Shown: positions 19,077 through 27,927, counted from the stretch's first letter. The stretch: 64,000 nt of DNA from SZUA-37 sp964472525 (GCA_964472525.1 CAYYLL010000006.1:1-64000), one strand, 5' to 3'. Notes: generated by a model from the sequence alone, not told the origin. Numbers and translations: made by a program.

Positions 19077-19603
19077 ATGTTTTTATTTTAAATACAGGAC
19101 GTTGTGGTTCAACCACTTTTATTAAAGCTTGTCAGCATATGTCTAATTATTCAGCCGGACATGAAGGTTTAACAAATAAGCTTGGGGATAAACGATTATT
19201 TTATCCTAGTAATCATATTGAAGCAGATAATCGTTTATCTTGGTTCCTAGGTCGACTGGATGAACAATATGCTGATACTGCCTTTTACGTTCATCTTATG
19301 CGAGATAAAAATAAAATAGCAACCAGTTTTATAAAACGAAAAGACTATGGAATTATGCAGGCGTATCAACAGGGTATTTTGCAGGATATTAATACGCAGT
19401 TAGATATTACTGAAGTTGCGATGGATTATATCAACACGATAAATAAAAACATTCAATATTTTCTAAAAGATAAAACGTACAAAATGGATTTTAATCTTGA
19501 GAATGCACCTAGCGACTTTAAAAAATTCTGGCAGCTAATACAAGCCGAAGGTGACCTTAATCAGGCTCTGGCGGAATGGAATATTGCCTACAATGCTTCC
19601 TAG
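19073..19603 (+). CDS. Small sulfotransferase-like protein
   Basis: The first 15 residues (MNVFILNTGRCGSTTF) form a strand followed by a phosphate-binding loop TGRCGST, the PAPS-binding P-loop pattern of sulfotransferases. HLMRDKNKIATSF at about residues 80-92 resembles the 3'-phosphate-binding RDP...S motif. At 176 residues it is shorter than most bacterial sulfotransferases (about 250-300), so it may be a minimal or truncated form. The ATG at 19073 overlaps the upstream TGA (ATGA); an upstream ATG at 19052 is less likely. It could sulfate the product of the preceding glycosyltransferase. Confidence 0.6.
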   Translation: MNVFILNTGRCGSTTFIKACQHMSNYSAGHEGLTNKLGDKRLFYPSNHIEADNRLSWFLGRLDEQYADTAFYVHLMRDKNKIATSFIKRKDYGIMQAYQQGILQDINTQLDITEVAMDYINTINKNIQYFLKDKTYKMDFNLENAPSDFKKFWQLIQAEGDLNQALAEWNIAYNAS

Positions 19604-19623
19604 TCGGCAACCACTATTTTTTA

Positions 19624-20280
19624 TCATGTTGTAAATGTTAGGATCGCACAACCTCGTTCGGTATCGACATATTCATAACTGCTAGGCTGATATTGTTGTC
19701 GCCATTGCGCAATAATTGCCTGTTCGTCTGTGCGGGCGGCATCATCTAAAAATACCGTACATTGCTTTGCAAAAACAGGACGCAGAACCGGCAGTGCCGG
19801 ATAACGCGAATTTTTCTGAATATATCCATTCGGGCCATCTATCACTAATAAGTCAATTTCTGTTAGTGCGCTTATGTCAGTGTCATACCACAGGTAGTCA
19901 TTATCGTGTATTTTTTGCTTAACCAGTGGTGTATCAACAATGGTGGCATAGTTATTTAAGGCATATTGGCTAATATTTTGGCGTGTATCGGCACTATAGT
20001 CTGCGCCATTTTCTAAACTAATGACGTTACCATATTGGTTTATTTCGCAACAACGGGCCAGAATAATAGTGCTTAAGCCACTGCTACATTCCAATATCGT
20101 GCGGGGTTTTTTGCTAAGACAGTAGTTACTAATAAGTCCTAAAAAATCAGCCGCTGCCGACCAGTCTTGGGTGTAGGGTAAATTGTTCGTGAAACCGAGT
20201 TTTTGTTGTAACGTGTGATAGGTTTGCACTGAAGTATTCACTTTATATATCGTAGTAAGAGCTAAGCATATGAAAAACAA
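19624..20280 (-). CDS. Class I SAM-dependent methyltransferase-like protein
   Basis: The 218-residue frame contains TILECSSGLSTIILA (motif I, acidic residue plus GxS), VISLENGADYSADTRQN (motif II, acidic ribose contact), DLLVIDGPNGYI and TVFLDDAART (later strands). This is the Rossmann-like core of the Methyltransf_24 type. The start is uncertain: TTG at 20280 gives the longest frame, and a GTG at 20241 would remove 13 hydrophobic residues. It converges on the sulfotransferase gene with a 20-base gap. Substrate unknown; it may belong with the adjacent sugar/sulfate genes. Confidence 0.65.
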   Translation of the reverse strand: MFFICLALTTIYKVNTSVQTYHTLQQKLGFTNNLPYTQDWSAAADFLGLISNYCLSKKPRTILECSSGLSTIILARCCEINQYGNVISLENGADYSADTRQNISQYALNNYATIVDTPLVKQKIHDNDYLWYDTDISALTEIDLLVIDGPNGYIQKNSRYPALPVLRPVFAKQCTVFLDDAARTDEQAIIAQWRQQYQPSSYEYVDTERGCAILTFTT

Positions 20281-20369
20281 ATCTATTTTAATTGATCTGT
20301 GTTAATAAGTAATTAGTTTTACGGATTTATTCTGGTATACAAAGGTGATTATCCTAAAGTTTTCCATTT

Positions 20370-20456
20370 ATGAGCCGAAATAAAATAAAACGCAAGAATC
20401 ATGAATATCAATGGTATCGTCATATTGGTAATAATCGTAGAAAAAGGATTAAATAA
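20370..20456 (+). CDS. Possible 28-residue basic peptide (micro-ORF)
   Basis: An ATG at 20370 opens a 28-codon frame whose TAA ends at 20456, immediately before the GTG start of the HTH-receiver gene. The peptide is strongly basic (K/R/N/H-rich with one W). Zero spacing to the next start would favour translational coupling or a leader-peptide role. No Shine-Dalgarno stands out, and a chance frame in AT-rich DNA is quite possible. Confidence 0.25.
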   Translation: MSRNKIKRKNHEYQWYRHIGNNRRKRIK

Positions 20457-21029
20457 GTGAATAAATCATACCTAACCCCAAATCAGGTTGCAGAATTATT
20501 AATGGTTTCACCTGCAACGGTTCGTCACTGGGCTGAAAAGGGTGATTTGAAGGCATTATTAACCCCAGGGGGCCATCGTCGCTTTTTACCCGAGGACGTA
20601 GAAAAGTTTACCCTGCATCGTAGTTTAACCCTAAATAGGAAAGACAGTGGTGTATTACGTGTACTGATTGTGGACGATGATGAGCAAATACGGACTTATC
20701 TCGAGCAATTACTCGCTTGTTACCCTAGCCAAGTTGTTACCCAAACTGTTAGCAATGGTTTTATGGCAGGTATTATGGTCAGTGAATTTTCTCCTCATGT
20801 TGTTTTGCTTGATTTAATGATGCCCGGTCTTAATGGTTTCCAAGTTTGCAAAGATCTGAAAGCTTCCTCCTCGACTAAAAATATACGTGTTATCGCAATG
20901 ACGGGCTACCCATCTACTGATAATGTGAATGAAATTTTGAATGCGGGTGCTGAAATTTGTTTATCAAAACCTTTTTCCAGTGAAGTACTCAGGCAACAAC
21001 TGGGTTTAGTTGGAGCGGAGGCTGTGTAG
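20457..21029 (+). CDS. HTH (MerR/excisionase-type) plus receiver-domain protein
   Basis: Residues 5-50 form a helix-turn-helix of the excisionase/MerR type (LTPNQVAELLMVSPATVRHW, then GGHRRF). Residues about 65-187 are a receiver domain with the acidic pair in VDDDE, phosphoacceptor D119 in LDLMMPGLNG, the T of MTGYPS and the K of CLSKPFSS. The domain order, DNA-binding first and receiver second, is the reverse of common response regulators. Start is GTG at 20457. It lies 34 bases before a hybrid histidine kinase, its probable partner. Confidence 0.85.
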   Translation: MNKSYLTPNQVAELLMVSPATVRHWAEKGDLKALLTPGGHRRFLPEDVEKFTLHRSLTLNRKDSGVLRVLIVDDDEQIRTYLEQLLACYPSQVVTQTVSNGFMAGIMVSEFSPHVVLLDLMMPGLNGFQVCKDLKASSSTKNIRVIAMTGYPSTDNVNEILNAGAEICLSKPFSSEVLRQQLGLVGAEAV

Positions 21030-21063
21030 GGTGCAACACAGAGCTAAAGGATAAGGAGACAAT

Positions 21064-24000
21064 ATGCCATTTAAACGATTAACTTATTTGAAAGAATACT
21101 TTATATATTTTTTTATTGGTATTATATTTTTATTTATCTATACATCGTCTACAAGATCGGAACCCAGAAAGAAACCTTCTATAAATTATATTACAGCCGT
21201 AGTGGTCAAAAATTTTCCGCCAGATTACTCGATTGATGTGAGTGGTGAACCAGAAGGCTTTGCTATAGATATCATCAATGAATTGGCAAATATTGCTAAT
21301 GTCAGAATAAAATATATTGTGAAAGATGACTGGACACAAACAGCTCAAGTTCTTAAAGATGGTGGTGCCGATCTAATTCCAAATTTAGGCATTTTAAAAA
21401 TTAGAAGTAACTATTTTGATTTCTCTAAACCAGTTGAAACCTTTCCTATTTCTATCATTGTTCGTACTGAAGAAAGTAATATTCAGTCAGTCGAAGACTT
21501 GAGTGGGAAATATGTTGGTGTCGTACGTTTTAATATTGGTGGGAATATTGTCAAGTCTTTGGATAATGTGAGTACTATTATTTATGAACATCCTGAAAAT
21601 GCACTCATTGGCTTGCTTGCAGGACATGTCAATGCTCTGATATATCCAAAATACGTTATGCAAAAAATTGCCCGTGAGGCAAATCTGAGTGATCGTATAA
21701 AAATAATAAATCCACCATTGAAAGAAATAAAAAGAGCCATTGCGGTACGAAAAGGCAACACTGAATTACTAAATAAATTAAATCAGGCCATTGATAAATT
21801 TATTCCTTCTAATAAATATAATGCGATTTATGAGAAATGGTATGGAAAACCTGAACCATTTCTAACTGTAAATCACATTATAATCATAATGAGTTCAATT
21901 ATTATTTTAATTGTTATTTTTTTCGTGTGGTGGCGTTATAAAGGACTTATCATTATTAACAAGCGTTTACTGGAAACAATTAAAGCACGAAAATATGCAG
22001 AAGATGCATTAGCAGAGTCAAATGTATTATTGGAGAATGTACTTAATTCTACTCCAGACTTAATTTTTGTAAAAAATAATGAATTGCAAACAATACTGTG
22101 CAATGACGCATGTGCCGCAGCTGTTGGTAAAACACCCAAATCAATGTTTGGTTTAACTGATATTGAAAATGGTTGGGATCCTGAATTGGTTAAAGGAAAC
22201 CCTGAAAAAAATATCCAAGGATTTGAACAGGATGATAAAAAAGTATTAGCAGGACAAGTCATACATAACACAAACGATCCGGCTAATGTGAACGGGGAGG
22301 TACGTGTTTTTGATACACACAAACAACCTTTACGCGATTTCGACGGAAATATTATTGGTGTGCTAGGTATTTCACATGATATTAGCGAGCGGATAATAAT
22401 AGAAAATAAACTACAGAGGAAAAACACTGCATTACTTGCTTTGAGCCTGATTAATGAAGCTGTTATCCATATTGACACAGAACAGAGATTACTGGATGAA
22501 GTGTGTATGATAATAACCGAAGTAGCAGGTTACCGTCTTGTTTGGGTCGGTTTTAGTCAGCAGGATAAAATGAAGACGGTTAAAGCTGTCGCCCAATCTG
22601 GTTATGAAGATAATTATCTCAAAAATTTAAGACTAAGTTGGGCTGATACCGAGGCAGGGAGAGGGCCAACAGGTACGGCAATTAGAACAGGAAAAGTAAA
22701 TTTTATCTGTAATATTATGAACGATCCACGGTATACAATGTGGCGAGACAGTGCAATGGAGAGAGGTTATTGTTCATCTATTGCGCTTCCTCTAAAGGAT
22801 AAGGAAAAAACGTTTGGAGCATTAAATATTTATGCGGCTGAAGAAAATATTTTTGATGACGAGGAAATTTGTTTTCTTCAGGATTTAACTGATAGTTTAG
22901 CCTATGGTCTTATAAGTTTACGATTACAAGATGAAACTAAAAAACTGGACCAACAATTACAACAAGCACAAAAAATGGAATCGATTGGCTTATTAACCGG
23001 TGGCATAGCTCACGATTTTAATAATATTCTTGCATCTATTCTAGGTTTTACCAATCTTGCTTTAGAACGATTTGTAACGAAAGAACAATCTCAACTACAT
23101 GACTATTTAACAGAAGTCATTCATGCGGGGGAACGTGCGAAAAATTTAATACAACAAATGTTAGCCTTTAGCCGTACAGGGAAAAGCAAAGCGGTAGTAT
23201 TGTCAGTTTCATCTGTTGTTAACGAAAGTATTAAAATGTTGCAGGCCACTCTGCCAAGTAGTATTAAACTAACAGGTAAGGTTGATAAGGACATATCTGA
23301 TATTGAATTCGATCGGGTACAATTACAACAAGTGATAGTGAATTTATGTATAAATGCACGAGACGTTATTGAGGGAAAAGGATGTATTGATATTAAAGCC
23401 AAACAACTAACTATTATGGCATCGGAGCATAAAACTTGTGATGCGTGTCACAATGAAATTAAACAAGGAGATTATATTGAACTATCTATCCATGATAGTG
23501 GTGGAGGGATAGATTCTGAGGTTTTACGAAAAATTTTCGAGCCTTTTTTTACAACTAAAGATATAGGCAAGGGGTCGGGAATGGGTTTACCCATCGTGCA
23601 TGGTATTATTCATCACCACGGTGGTCACATTTTAGTGGAGTCAGCAAAAGGTAAGGGAACAAATATTCAACTGTTATTGCCAGCTATTGATACGAGTAAA
23701 GTAATCGCAGCGGATAATTTGTCAAGAGAGTTATTTGAAAAAAATAATTCCAATTATGCGCATATACTTGTGGTTGATGATGAGGAATCTGTTGGGCGAT
23801 TTATGGGAGAGCTTTTAGAAAGCAAGGGGTATAAGACAACAATTATGAATAGTGCATCAGATGCATTGGAACTATTTTCTGAAAACCCGAAACTATTTGA
23901 TCTTATGCTTACAGATCAAACTATGCCTGAACTAAATGGAATAGAACTTGCAAAAAAATATTTGGCTCTAAGGCCCGATTTTCCTGTAATCCTGTGTACG

Positions 24001-24126
24001 GGTTATAGTGAGAACATTAATAAAGAAAAAGCGAGCGAAATAGGTATTCGTGGTTATATCGAGAAGCCAATGAAGGCGAATATGTTATTTAATTTAATTA
24101 AATCTTTGTTAGCTAAAGAAACATAA
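21064..24126 (+). CDS. Hybrid sensor histidine kinase with solute-binding, PAS and GAF domains
   Basis: Domain order in 1020 residues: membrane anchor (about 11-26), periplasmic SBP_bac_3-type ligand-binding domain (about 40-270), second membrane helix (about 278-297), PAS (about 320-450), GAF (about 465-620), HisKA with H650 in GGIAHDFNNIL, HATPase with GGGIDSEVLRKIFEPFFTTK and GKGSGMGLPIVHG, and a C-terminal receiver with D951 in LMLTDQTMP. A Shine-Dalgarno AAGGAG precedes the ATG. All catalytic motifs appear intact. It should sense a small amino-acid-like solute outside and a cytoplasmic ligand through PAS or GAF. Probable output partners are the HTH-receiver protein upstream and the module downstream. 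Confidence 0.9.
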   Translation: MPFKRLTYLKEYFIYFFIGIIFLFIYTSSTRSEPRKKPSINYITAVVVKNFPPDYSIDVSGEPEGFAIDIINELANIANVRIKYIVKDDWTQTAQVLKDGGADLIPNLGILKIRSNYFDFSKPVETFPISIIVRTEESNIQSVEDLSGKYVGVVRFNIGGNIVKSLDNVSTIIYEHPENALIGLLAGHVNALIYPKYVMQKIAREANLSDRIKIINPPLKEIKRAIAVRKGNTELLNKLNQAIDKFIPSNKYNAIYEKWYGKPEPFLTVNHIIIIMSSIIILIVIFFVWWRYKGLIIINKRLLETIKARKYAEDALAESNVLLENVLNSTPDLIFVKNNELQTILCNDACAAAVGKTPKSMFGLTDIENGWDPELVKGNPEKNIQGFEQDDKKVLAGQVIHNTNDPANVNGEVRVFDTHKQPLRDFDGNIIGVLGISHDISERIIIENKLQRKNTALLALSLINEAVIHIDTEQRLLDEVCMIITEVAGYRLVWVGFSQQDKMKTVKAVAQSGYEDNYLKNLRLSWADTEAGRGPTGTAIRTGKVNFICNIMNDPRYTMWRDSAMERGYCSSIALPLKDKEKTFGALNIYAAEENIFDDEEICFLQDLTDSLAYGLISLRLQDETKKLDQQLQQAQKMESIGLLTGGIAHDFNNILASILGFTNLALERFVTKEQSQLHDYLTEVIHAGERAKNLIQQMLAFSRTGKSKAVVLSVSSVVNESIKMLQATLPSSIKLTGKVDKDISDIEFDRVQLQQVIVNLCINARDVIEGKGCIDIKAKQLTIMASEHKTCDACHNEIKQGDYIELSIHDSGGGIDSEVLRKIFEPFFTTKDIGKGSGMGLPIVHGIIHHHGGHILVESAKGKGTNIQLLLPAIDTSKVIAADNLSRELFEKNNSNYAHILVVDDEESVGRFMGELLESKGYKTTIMNSASDALELFSENPKLFDLMLTDQTMPELNGIELAKKYLALRPDFPVILCTGYSENINKEKASEIGIRGYIEKPMKANMLFNLIKSLLAKET

Positions 24127-24337
24127 CATTATTGTTAGATTATAAAGAATTATTTCAGTTATATTAGGAGAAAAATTTAATATTTTACCTATACTTTAGT
24201 TGATATGCAGTGTTTAAAACTATAATGCTTACGGGATTAAATATGATGTTTGAATGTAATATTTTTATAAATAATGGCAATAATAAATGATACATGGAGT
24301 GATAGCCTCGTAATCTATTTAGTGTTGAGATATTAAA

Positions 24338-25912
24338 ATGGAATTTCTTTTTCTGACTACACCGGAGCATCATGCTGCAAAGAATAATGCGGTTGAATTA
24401 AATGCGAAACGGTTAAAACAGTGGTTGGATGCTTTGCCGATTATGGATATTACTGAAACAGTAATAAGTTTGCATACTACTATTGAGCCATTTAATGAAA
24501 TCCAGCTATCAAATGATGAACGTTTAAAACTACTTGAAACCTATTATGTTGTAATAGATGAAATATTATTCTCATATGATGATATGAGAATAACCATGTT
24601 GCCTATATCTCTTAAAGAACGAAGGCATCTTAAGAATGACATTATGTGGTTATACTTGTCATTAGCCAATGGTTATAAGTCGGTTGTCAAATCGGGGTTT
24701 GAGAAAAATGTAAATCCTAAAAAAGATAATGTTTTGCTTGTTAGCATATATCGATCGATGGAACTGATTATTCAGGCAATGTTATATGCTTTTCGCTCCC
24801 ATGAAACCCCTCCACCACTTGTGTACCTAGAAATAAATCAACTCTATATGTTTGCAGAATTTCATAAAGTTCTTGATAATAAGATTAAAATCAATAAGTC
24901 AAAAAATTGTTTAACGATTGGTTCCTTGTATAAACAAATATTGTTATTAATTGCATCTGATCCTTATCGTGTAAATTCTAATGAGCTTATAGAGATATAT
25001 TTTTTTATTGAGAATTTTGCAAATCTCTGTGTAATCCAGAAAGGTGTTGAATGCCAAGGTGAAGAAGGTCAATATTTCATCGATTTAATGGAAGACATGC
25101 CCCCGCTTTTATGTGAACGTGAAAAGAAAAAATTGATATCCTCATCTTATCGGACTATTGATGTATGGCCTGTTGTACAAGCCTTTGGGAAAGACATTTC
25201 AGAAAAAAAGGCTATAGGAGATTTAGGTTCTAATAAACTTAATCTGGAGCAAAGGTTTTCAGAAATTCTTACCCAACAGTTAATGGGGAAAAAGAACAGG
25301 AAGTCAGATCGCCAGATAATAACGAATAAATGCTATGTTGCCATTGGATTGTCGGCTATTAATTTTTATTCTATGAATAAAGACAAGATAAAAGAAGTGA
25401 TGGAGCCTGAAGAAACAGGTGGCATTATGGTGAATAATCTTGATTTTGAAGAACAAGCTAATTTCACACTGGACGTATGGCAATTATGCAATAAGTCGGA
25501 TACCGGTTATTTACTACAAATTAGAAAGAATATCCTTACACAGGAATTAATAATAGGCGACGTTATTGGTATCATTATAGAGAATGAGAAAGGAAGCATT
25601 AGTCTTAATGTTGCCTTTATTCGCTGGGTTAGAGGCGATGATGATATTTGTAAAATGGGAGTGGAGATCCTAATAGGAAAGGCAATACCTGTGGTATGCC
25701 ATTGTTATGGGGATCATCAGTCATATGAAGGGTTATATTTTCCGAGAAGTGAACACGGTGATATACAGGGAAGATTGCTTGTTGAGCAGAGTATCTTGAT
25801 GCAATTTAAAAAATATAATATTACAGTTGGGAGTCACAATTTTGAAATTGAATATATATCAAGTGTGATAGAGACATCATTGTATTCTCAATTTAAGTAC
25901 AAGGAAGTATAA
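24338..25912 (+). CDS. Uncharacterised protein with C-terminal PilZ-like segment
   Basis: The 524-residue protein has a largely helical N-terminal two-thirds that I do not recognise and no signal peptide. Residues about 395-460 alternate short strands with the pattern VAFIRWVRGDDDICKMGVEIL, which resembles the second half of a PilZ c-di-GMP-binding barrel (RW...LGV), although a clear RxxxR motif is not visible. It is followed within two bases by the split kinase-like/phosphoesterase gene, with a good Shine-Dalgarno in its own 3' end. It would be the first gene of the signalling module. PilZ assignment is tentative. Confidence 0.6.
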   Translation: MEFLFLTTPEHHAAKNNAVELNAKRLKQWLDALPIMDITETVISLHTTIEPFNEIQLSNDERLKLLETYYVVIDEILFSYDDMRITMLPISLKERRHLKNDIMWLYLSLANGYKSVVKSGFEKNVNPKKDNVLLVSIYRSMELIIQAMLYAFRSHETPPPLVYLEINQLYMFAEFHKVLDNKIKINKSKNCLTIGSLYKQILLLIASDPYRVNSNELIEIYFFIENFANLCVIQKGVECQGEEGQYFIDLMEDMPPLLCEREKKKLISSSYRTIDVWPVVQAFGKDISEKKAIGDLGSNKLNLEQRFSEILTQQLMGKKNRKSDRQIITNKCYVAIGLSAINFYSMNKDKIKEVMEPEETGGIMVNNLDFEEQANFTLDVWQLCNKSDTGYLLQIRKNILTQELIIGDVIGIIIENEKGSISLNVAFIRWVRGDDDICKMGVEILIGKAIPVVCHCYGDHQSYEGLYFPRSEHGDIQGRLLVEQSILMQFKKYNITVGSHNFEIEYISSVIETSLYSQFKYKEV

Positions 25913-25913
25913 A

Positions 25914-26321
25914 ATGAATATGAAAAATATAGAATATGTTGAAATAATTAATGCTCCTGATAATACAAGTTATACAAGCAATATTATCTTGAATATATTA
26001 AATCAACAACAAGTGGCAGCGAGTTATGGACATAAATTTACAGGCCGACCTGTAACGAATTTGGTATCTAATGGTACCGACTTGATTAAATTAAGAACCG
26101 AATATAATTATCCAGAACATGAGGCACGAAAATATATTGAACAGGCTATTGAAAAAGAGAAAAAACTAAAGATATATCATCCATTAAAGACATGGTTTTT
26201 AATTACAGAAAAACATGAGGACTCAACTAAAAATATCTGTATTGCAAATATTTCACCACTGTTACAAGCTTTACATCAAACGGATGAAGTGTTGCTAACA
26301 ATAAGAAAAAAAATTATATAA
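25914..26321 (+). CDS. N-terminal half of a split kinase-like/phosphoesterase protein
   Basis: As read, this gene makes 135 residues ending IRKKII. It has a strong Shine-Dalgarno (AAGGAA) and starts two bases after the upstream stop. The sequence GRPVTNLVSNGTDLIKLRTEY resembles the strand carrying the ATP-binding lysine of a protein-kinase-like fold, and EHEARKYIEQAIEKEKKL the following helix. The stop at 26319-26321 follows an eight-A run. A -1 move at A_AAA_AAA (26306-26312) continues into a frame that encodes NYINLIIEIIETYL and then the downstream metallophosphoesterase, giving one protein of about 514 residues. It is therefore probably half of one gene. Kinase-like fold is inference. Confidence 0.6.
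   Translation: MNMKNIEYVEIINAPDNTSYTSNIILNILNQQQVAASYGHKFTGRPVTNLVSNGTDLIKLRTEYNYPEHEARKYIEQAIEKEKKLKIYHPLKTWFLITEKHEDSTKNICIANISPLLQALHQTDEVLLTIRKKII
26306..26312 (+). other. Candidate -1 ribosomal frameshift site (A_AAA_AAA)
   Basis: In the upstream reading frame the codons are AGA AAA AAA ATT, so 26306-26312 forms an X_XXY_YYZ heptamer with all A. Slipping back by one base joins the two open frames exactly. A short 5-bp stem (26323-26327 CCTGA with 26356-26360 TCAGG) begins 10 bases after it but is weak. The alternative is loss of one A from an A9 run, as mutation or sequencing error. Confidence 0.45.
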
Positions 26322-26485
26322 ACCTGATTATAGAAATAATAGAGACTTATCTTTGTCAGGCTAAAAATAATGAGGTTGCTCTAGATCTAAGTCTTTCAAA
26401 TTTTGCTATTGATCAAAAAAATAATTTATATTACGTTGATGATGAATTTTATCGTTGGGATGAATTTTCTTTTTTACCACATTTT

Positions 26486-27457
26486 TTGGCGAATTTAATT
26501 CGTACTCAAGACTGGTTAACGGAAGAGTTTATAAAATATTTAGGAGCGGAAACAGGAAAGTTGCTGCTTAAATATTTTGATGATGCTCATTGGTCTACTG
26601 TTATTGCCGAAGAATTAAGAAATTTATTTGTATCTGAAAATAAAATGTTGTTACGAGAAGTATTAATTCATGCGTTATATAGAAATACTGTTTTTATATA
26701 CCAGCCAAAGCATACCGCTAAAATTATCGCATTATTGGCTGATCCTCATGCAAATATTGAGGCTTTAGAAACATGCCTGAATTATCTTGAAAAACGATGT
26801 ATCTCGGATGCCATTGTTTTGGGTGATATTGTTGGCTATGGGCCGAATCCACAGGAATGTATTGACATATTACGCGACCGGGAAGATTTTTCTATTATCA
26901 GAGGTAATCATGACCATGCGGTGGTGACCGGGAAAAAGGTATCGGGTTCAAACTCGATTGCGGGATGGGCTCTTAACTGGACGCAAAATAATATAGGTGA
27001 TGAATATCGTGAGTGGTTAGATGGATTACCATCCTATTTAAAGCAGGACAACTGGTTAGCGGTACATGGTTCTCCACGTGATAAAACATTCTTCAATGGT
27101 TACGTATACCAAATGACGTATAAAGAAAACTTGGATGAATTGCAGAGCAGAAATATTCCACTGTGTTTCCATGGTCATACACATATTCAAAAAATATATT
27201 ATCGTATAAAAGGTAATGATTTAATGACAGAAGAAGAAACTAACGTTATAAAGTCAGCTCAACATGCATTAATCTGCCCTGGCTCAATTGGTCAACCTCG
27301 AAATGGCAAAGCAGGGGTGGAATTTGCTATTATTAATACCGAAACGTTAGAACTTGAGTTCCAACGTCTACCTTATAATGTCGATAAAACGATTGCAGCA
27401 ATGAAATCATACCATTTTCCTTCTGCTCTTGGAGAACGACTAACGCAGGGAAAATAA
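26486..27457 (+). CDS. Metallophosphoesterase (C-terminal part of the split protein)
   Basis: All calcineurin-like phosphoesterase motifs are present: LADPHANIEAL (DxH), GDIVGYGP, RGNHDH, AVHGSP and FHGHTH. The set resembles the YfcE/MJ0912 group. A TTG at 26486 is the first start codon, but the same frame is open and coding-like back to 26288, including LDLSLSNFAIDQKNN and YYVDDEFYRWDEF. These resemble the catalytic loop (DxSxxNF) and metal-binding DFG-region of a kinase-like fold. No ATG, GTG or TTG occurs in 26288-26485, so the natural start is probably 25914 by frameshift. Phosphatase activity on proteins or nucleotides is possible. It ends the plus-strand unit. Confidence 0.8.
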   Translation: MANLIRTQDWLTEEFIKYLGAETGKLLLKYFDDAHWSTVIAEELRNLFVSENKMLLREVLIHALYRNTVFIYQPKHTAKIIALLADPHANIEALETCLNYLEKRCISDAIVLGDIVGYGPNPQECIDILRDREDFSIIRGNHDHAVVTGKKVSGSNSIAGWALNWTQNNIGDEYREWLDGLPSYLKQDNWLAVHGSPRDKTFFNGYVYQMTYKENLDELQSRNIPLCFHGHTHIQKIYYRIKGNDLMTEEETNVIKSAQHALICPGSIGQPRNGKAGVEFAIINTETLELEFQRLPYNVDKTIAAMKSYHFPSALGERLTQGK

Positions 27458-27478
27458 TTCCGTATTTAAAGAATATAA

Positions 27479-27499
27479 AGGGGTAAAAATATTACCCCT
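27479..27499. terminator. Bidirectional hairpin between convergent units
   Basis: An 8-bp perfect stem AGGGGTAA / TTACCCCT with a five-base loop lies between the plus-strand phosphoesterase gene (ends 27457) and the minus-strand roadblock gene (ends 27520). Flanks are A/T-rich on both sides. It fits a shared terminator for the two converging operons. Confidence 0.6.
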
Positions 27500-27519
27500 A
27501 TTTAAGTGTCAAAGTAACT

Positions 27520-27927
27520 TTATGGGCATAATGGTGCTAGATCGTTGATTGATGCTCTTAAACCCGCCCACCCCATACCAAGGTTTGCATTTTTTCCGGT
27601 AATAAGCACAGCAAGGGCATTGGGCTTACCGGGAATTACTTGCATAAAGTGGTAGGTTTTAGGTGTTGTCATCTGGATTTCTTCCATTGTATTTTTAACT
27701 TCTTCGCCTCTGGATTCCGATAATCTTTTTTCAACACCGGTTACACCCCGGCCTCGGAACATTTCGACTGCTGCTGCCGCAACAGCATCCAGATAACTTT
27801 GGGTAAAGTAGGGTACATTATGGTGTACACCTAATAATAAACCGGTTGAAAGGTCTACGACACCGACTGCTATTGCGTCATCAACATTATTAACTACTGT
27901 TTTACATACTTCGTTTATACTCGCCAT
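27520..27927 (-). CDS. Roadblock/LC7-type protein
   Basis: The 135-residue protein has the alternation of a long helix, strands and a second helix of the roadblock/LC7 fold, with VDLSTGLLLGVHHNVPYF, then HFMQVIPGKPNALAVLITGK and NLGMGWAGLRASI at the end. Such proteins act as regulators or scaffolds for small GTPases such as MglA. It is the last gene of a four-gene minus-strand unit with a second roadblock gene and a GTPase. A GGAG Shine-Dalgarno (plus-strand CTCC at about 27937) precedes the start. Assignment rests on fold-like pattern and context. Confidence 0.72.
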   Translation of the reverse strand: MASINEVCKTVVNNVDDAIAVGVVDLSTGLLLGVHHNVPYFTQSYLDAVAAAAVEMFRGRGVTGVEKRLSESRGEEVKNTMEEIQMTTPKTYHFMQVIPGKPNALAVLITGKNANLGMGWAGLRASINDLAPLCP

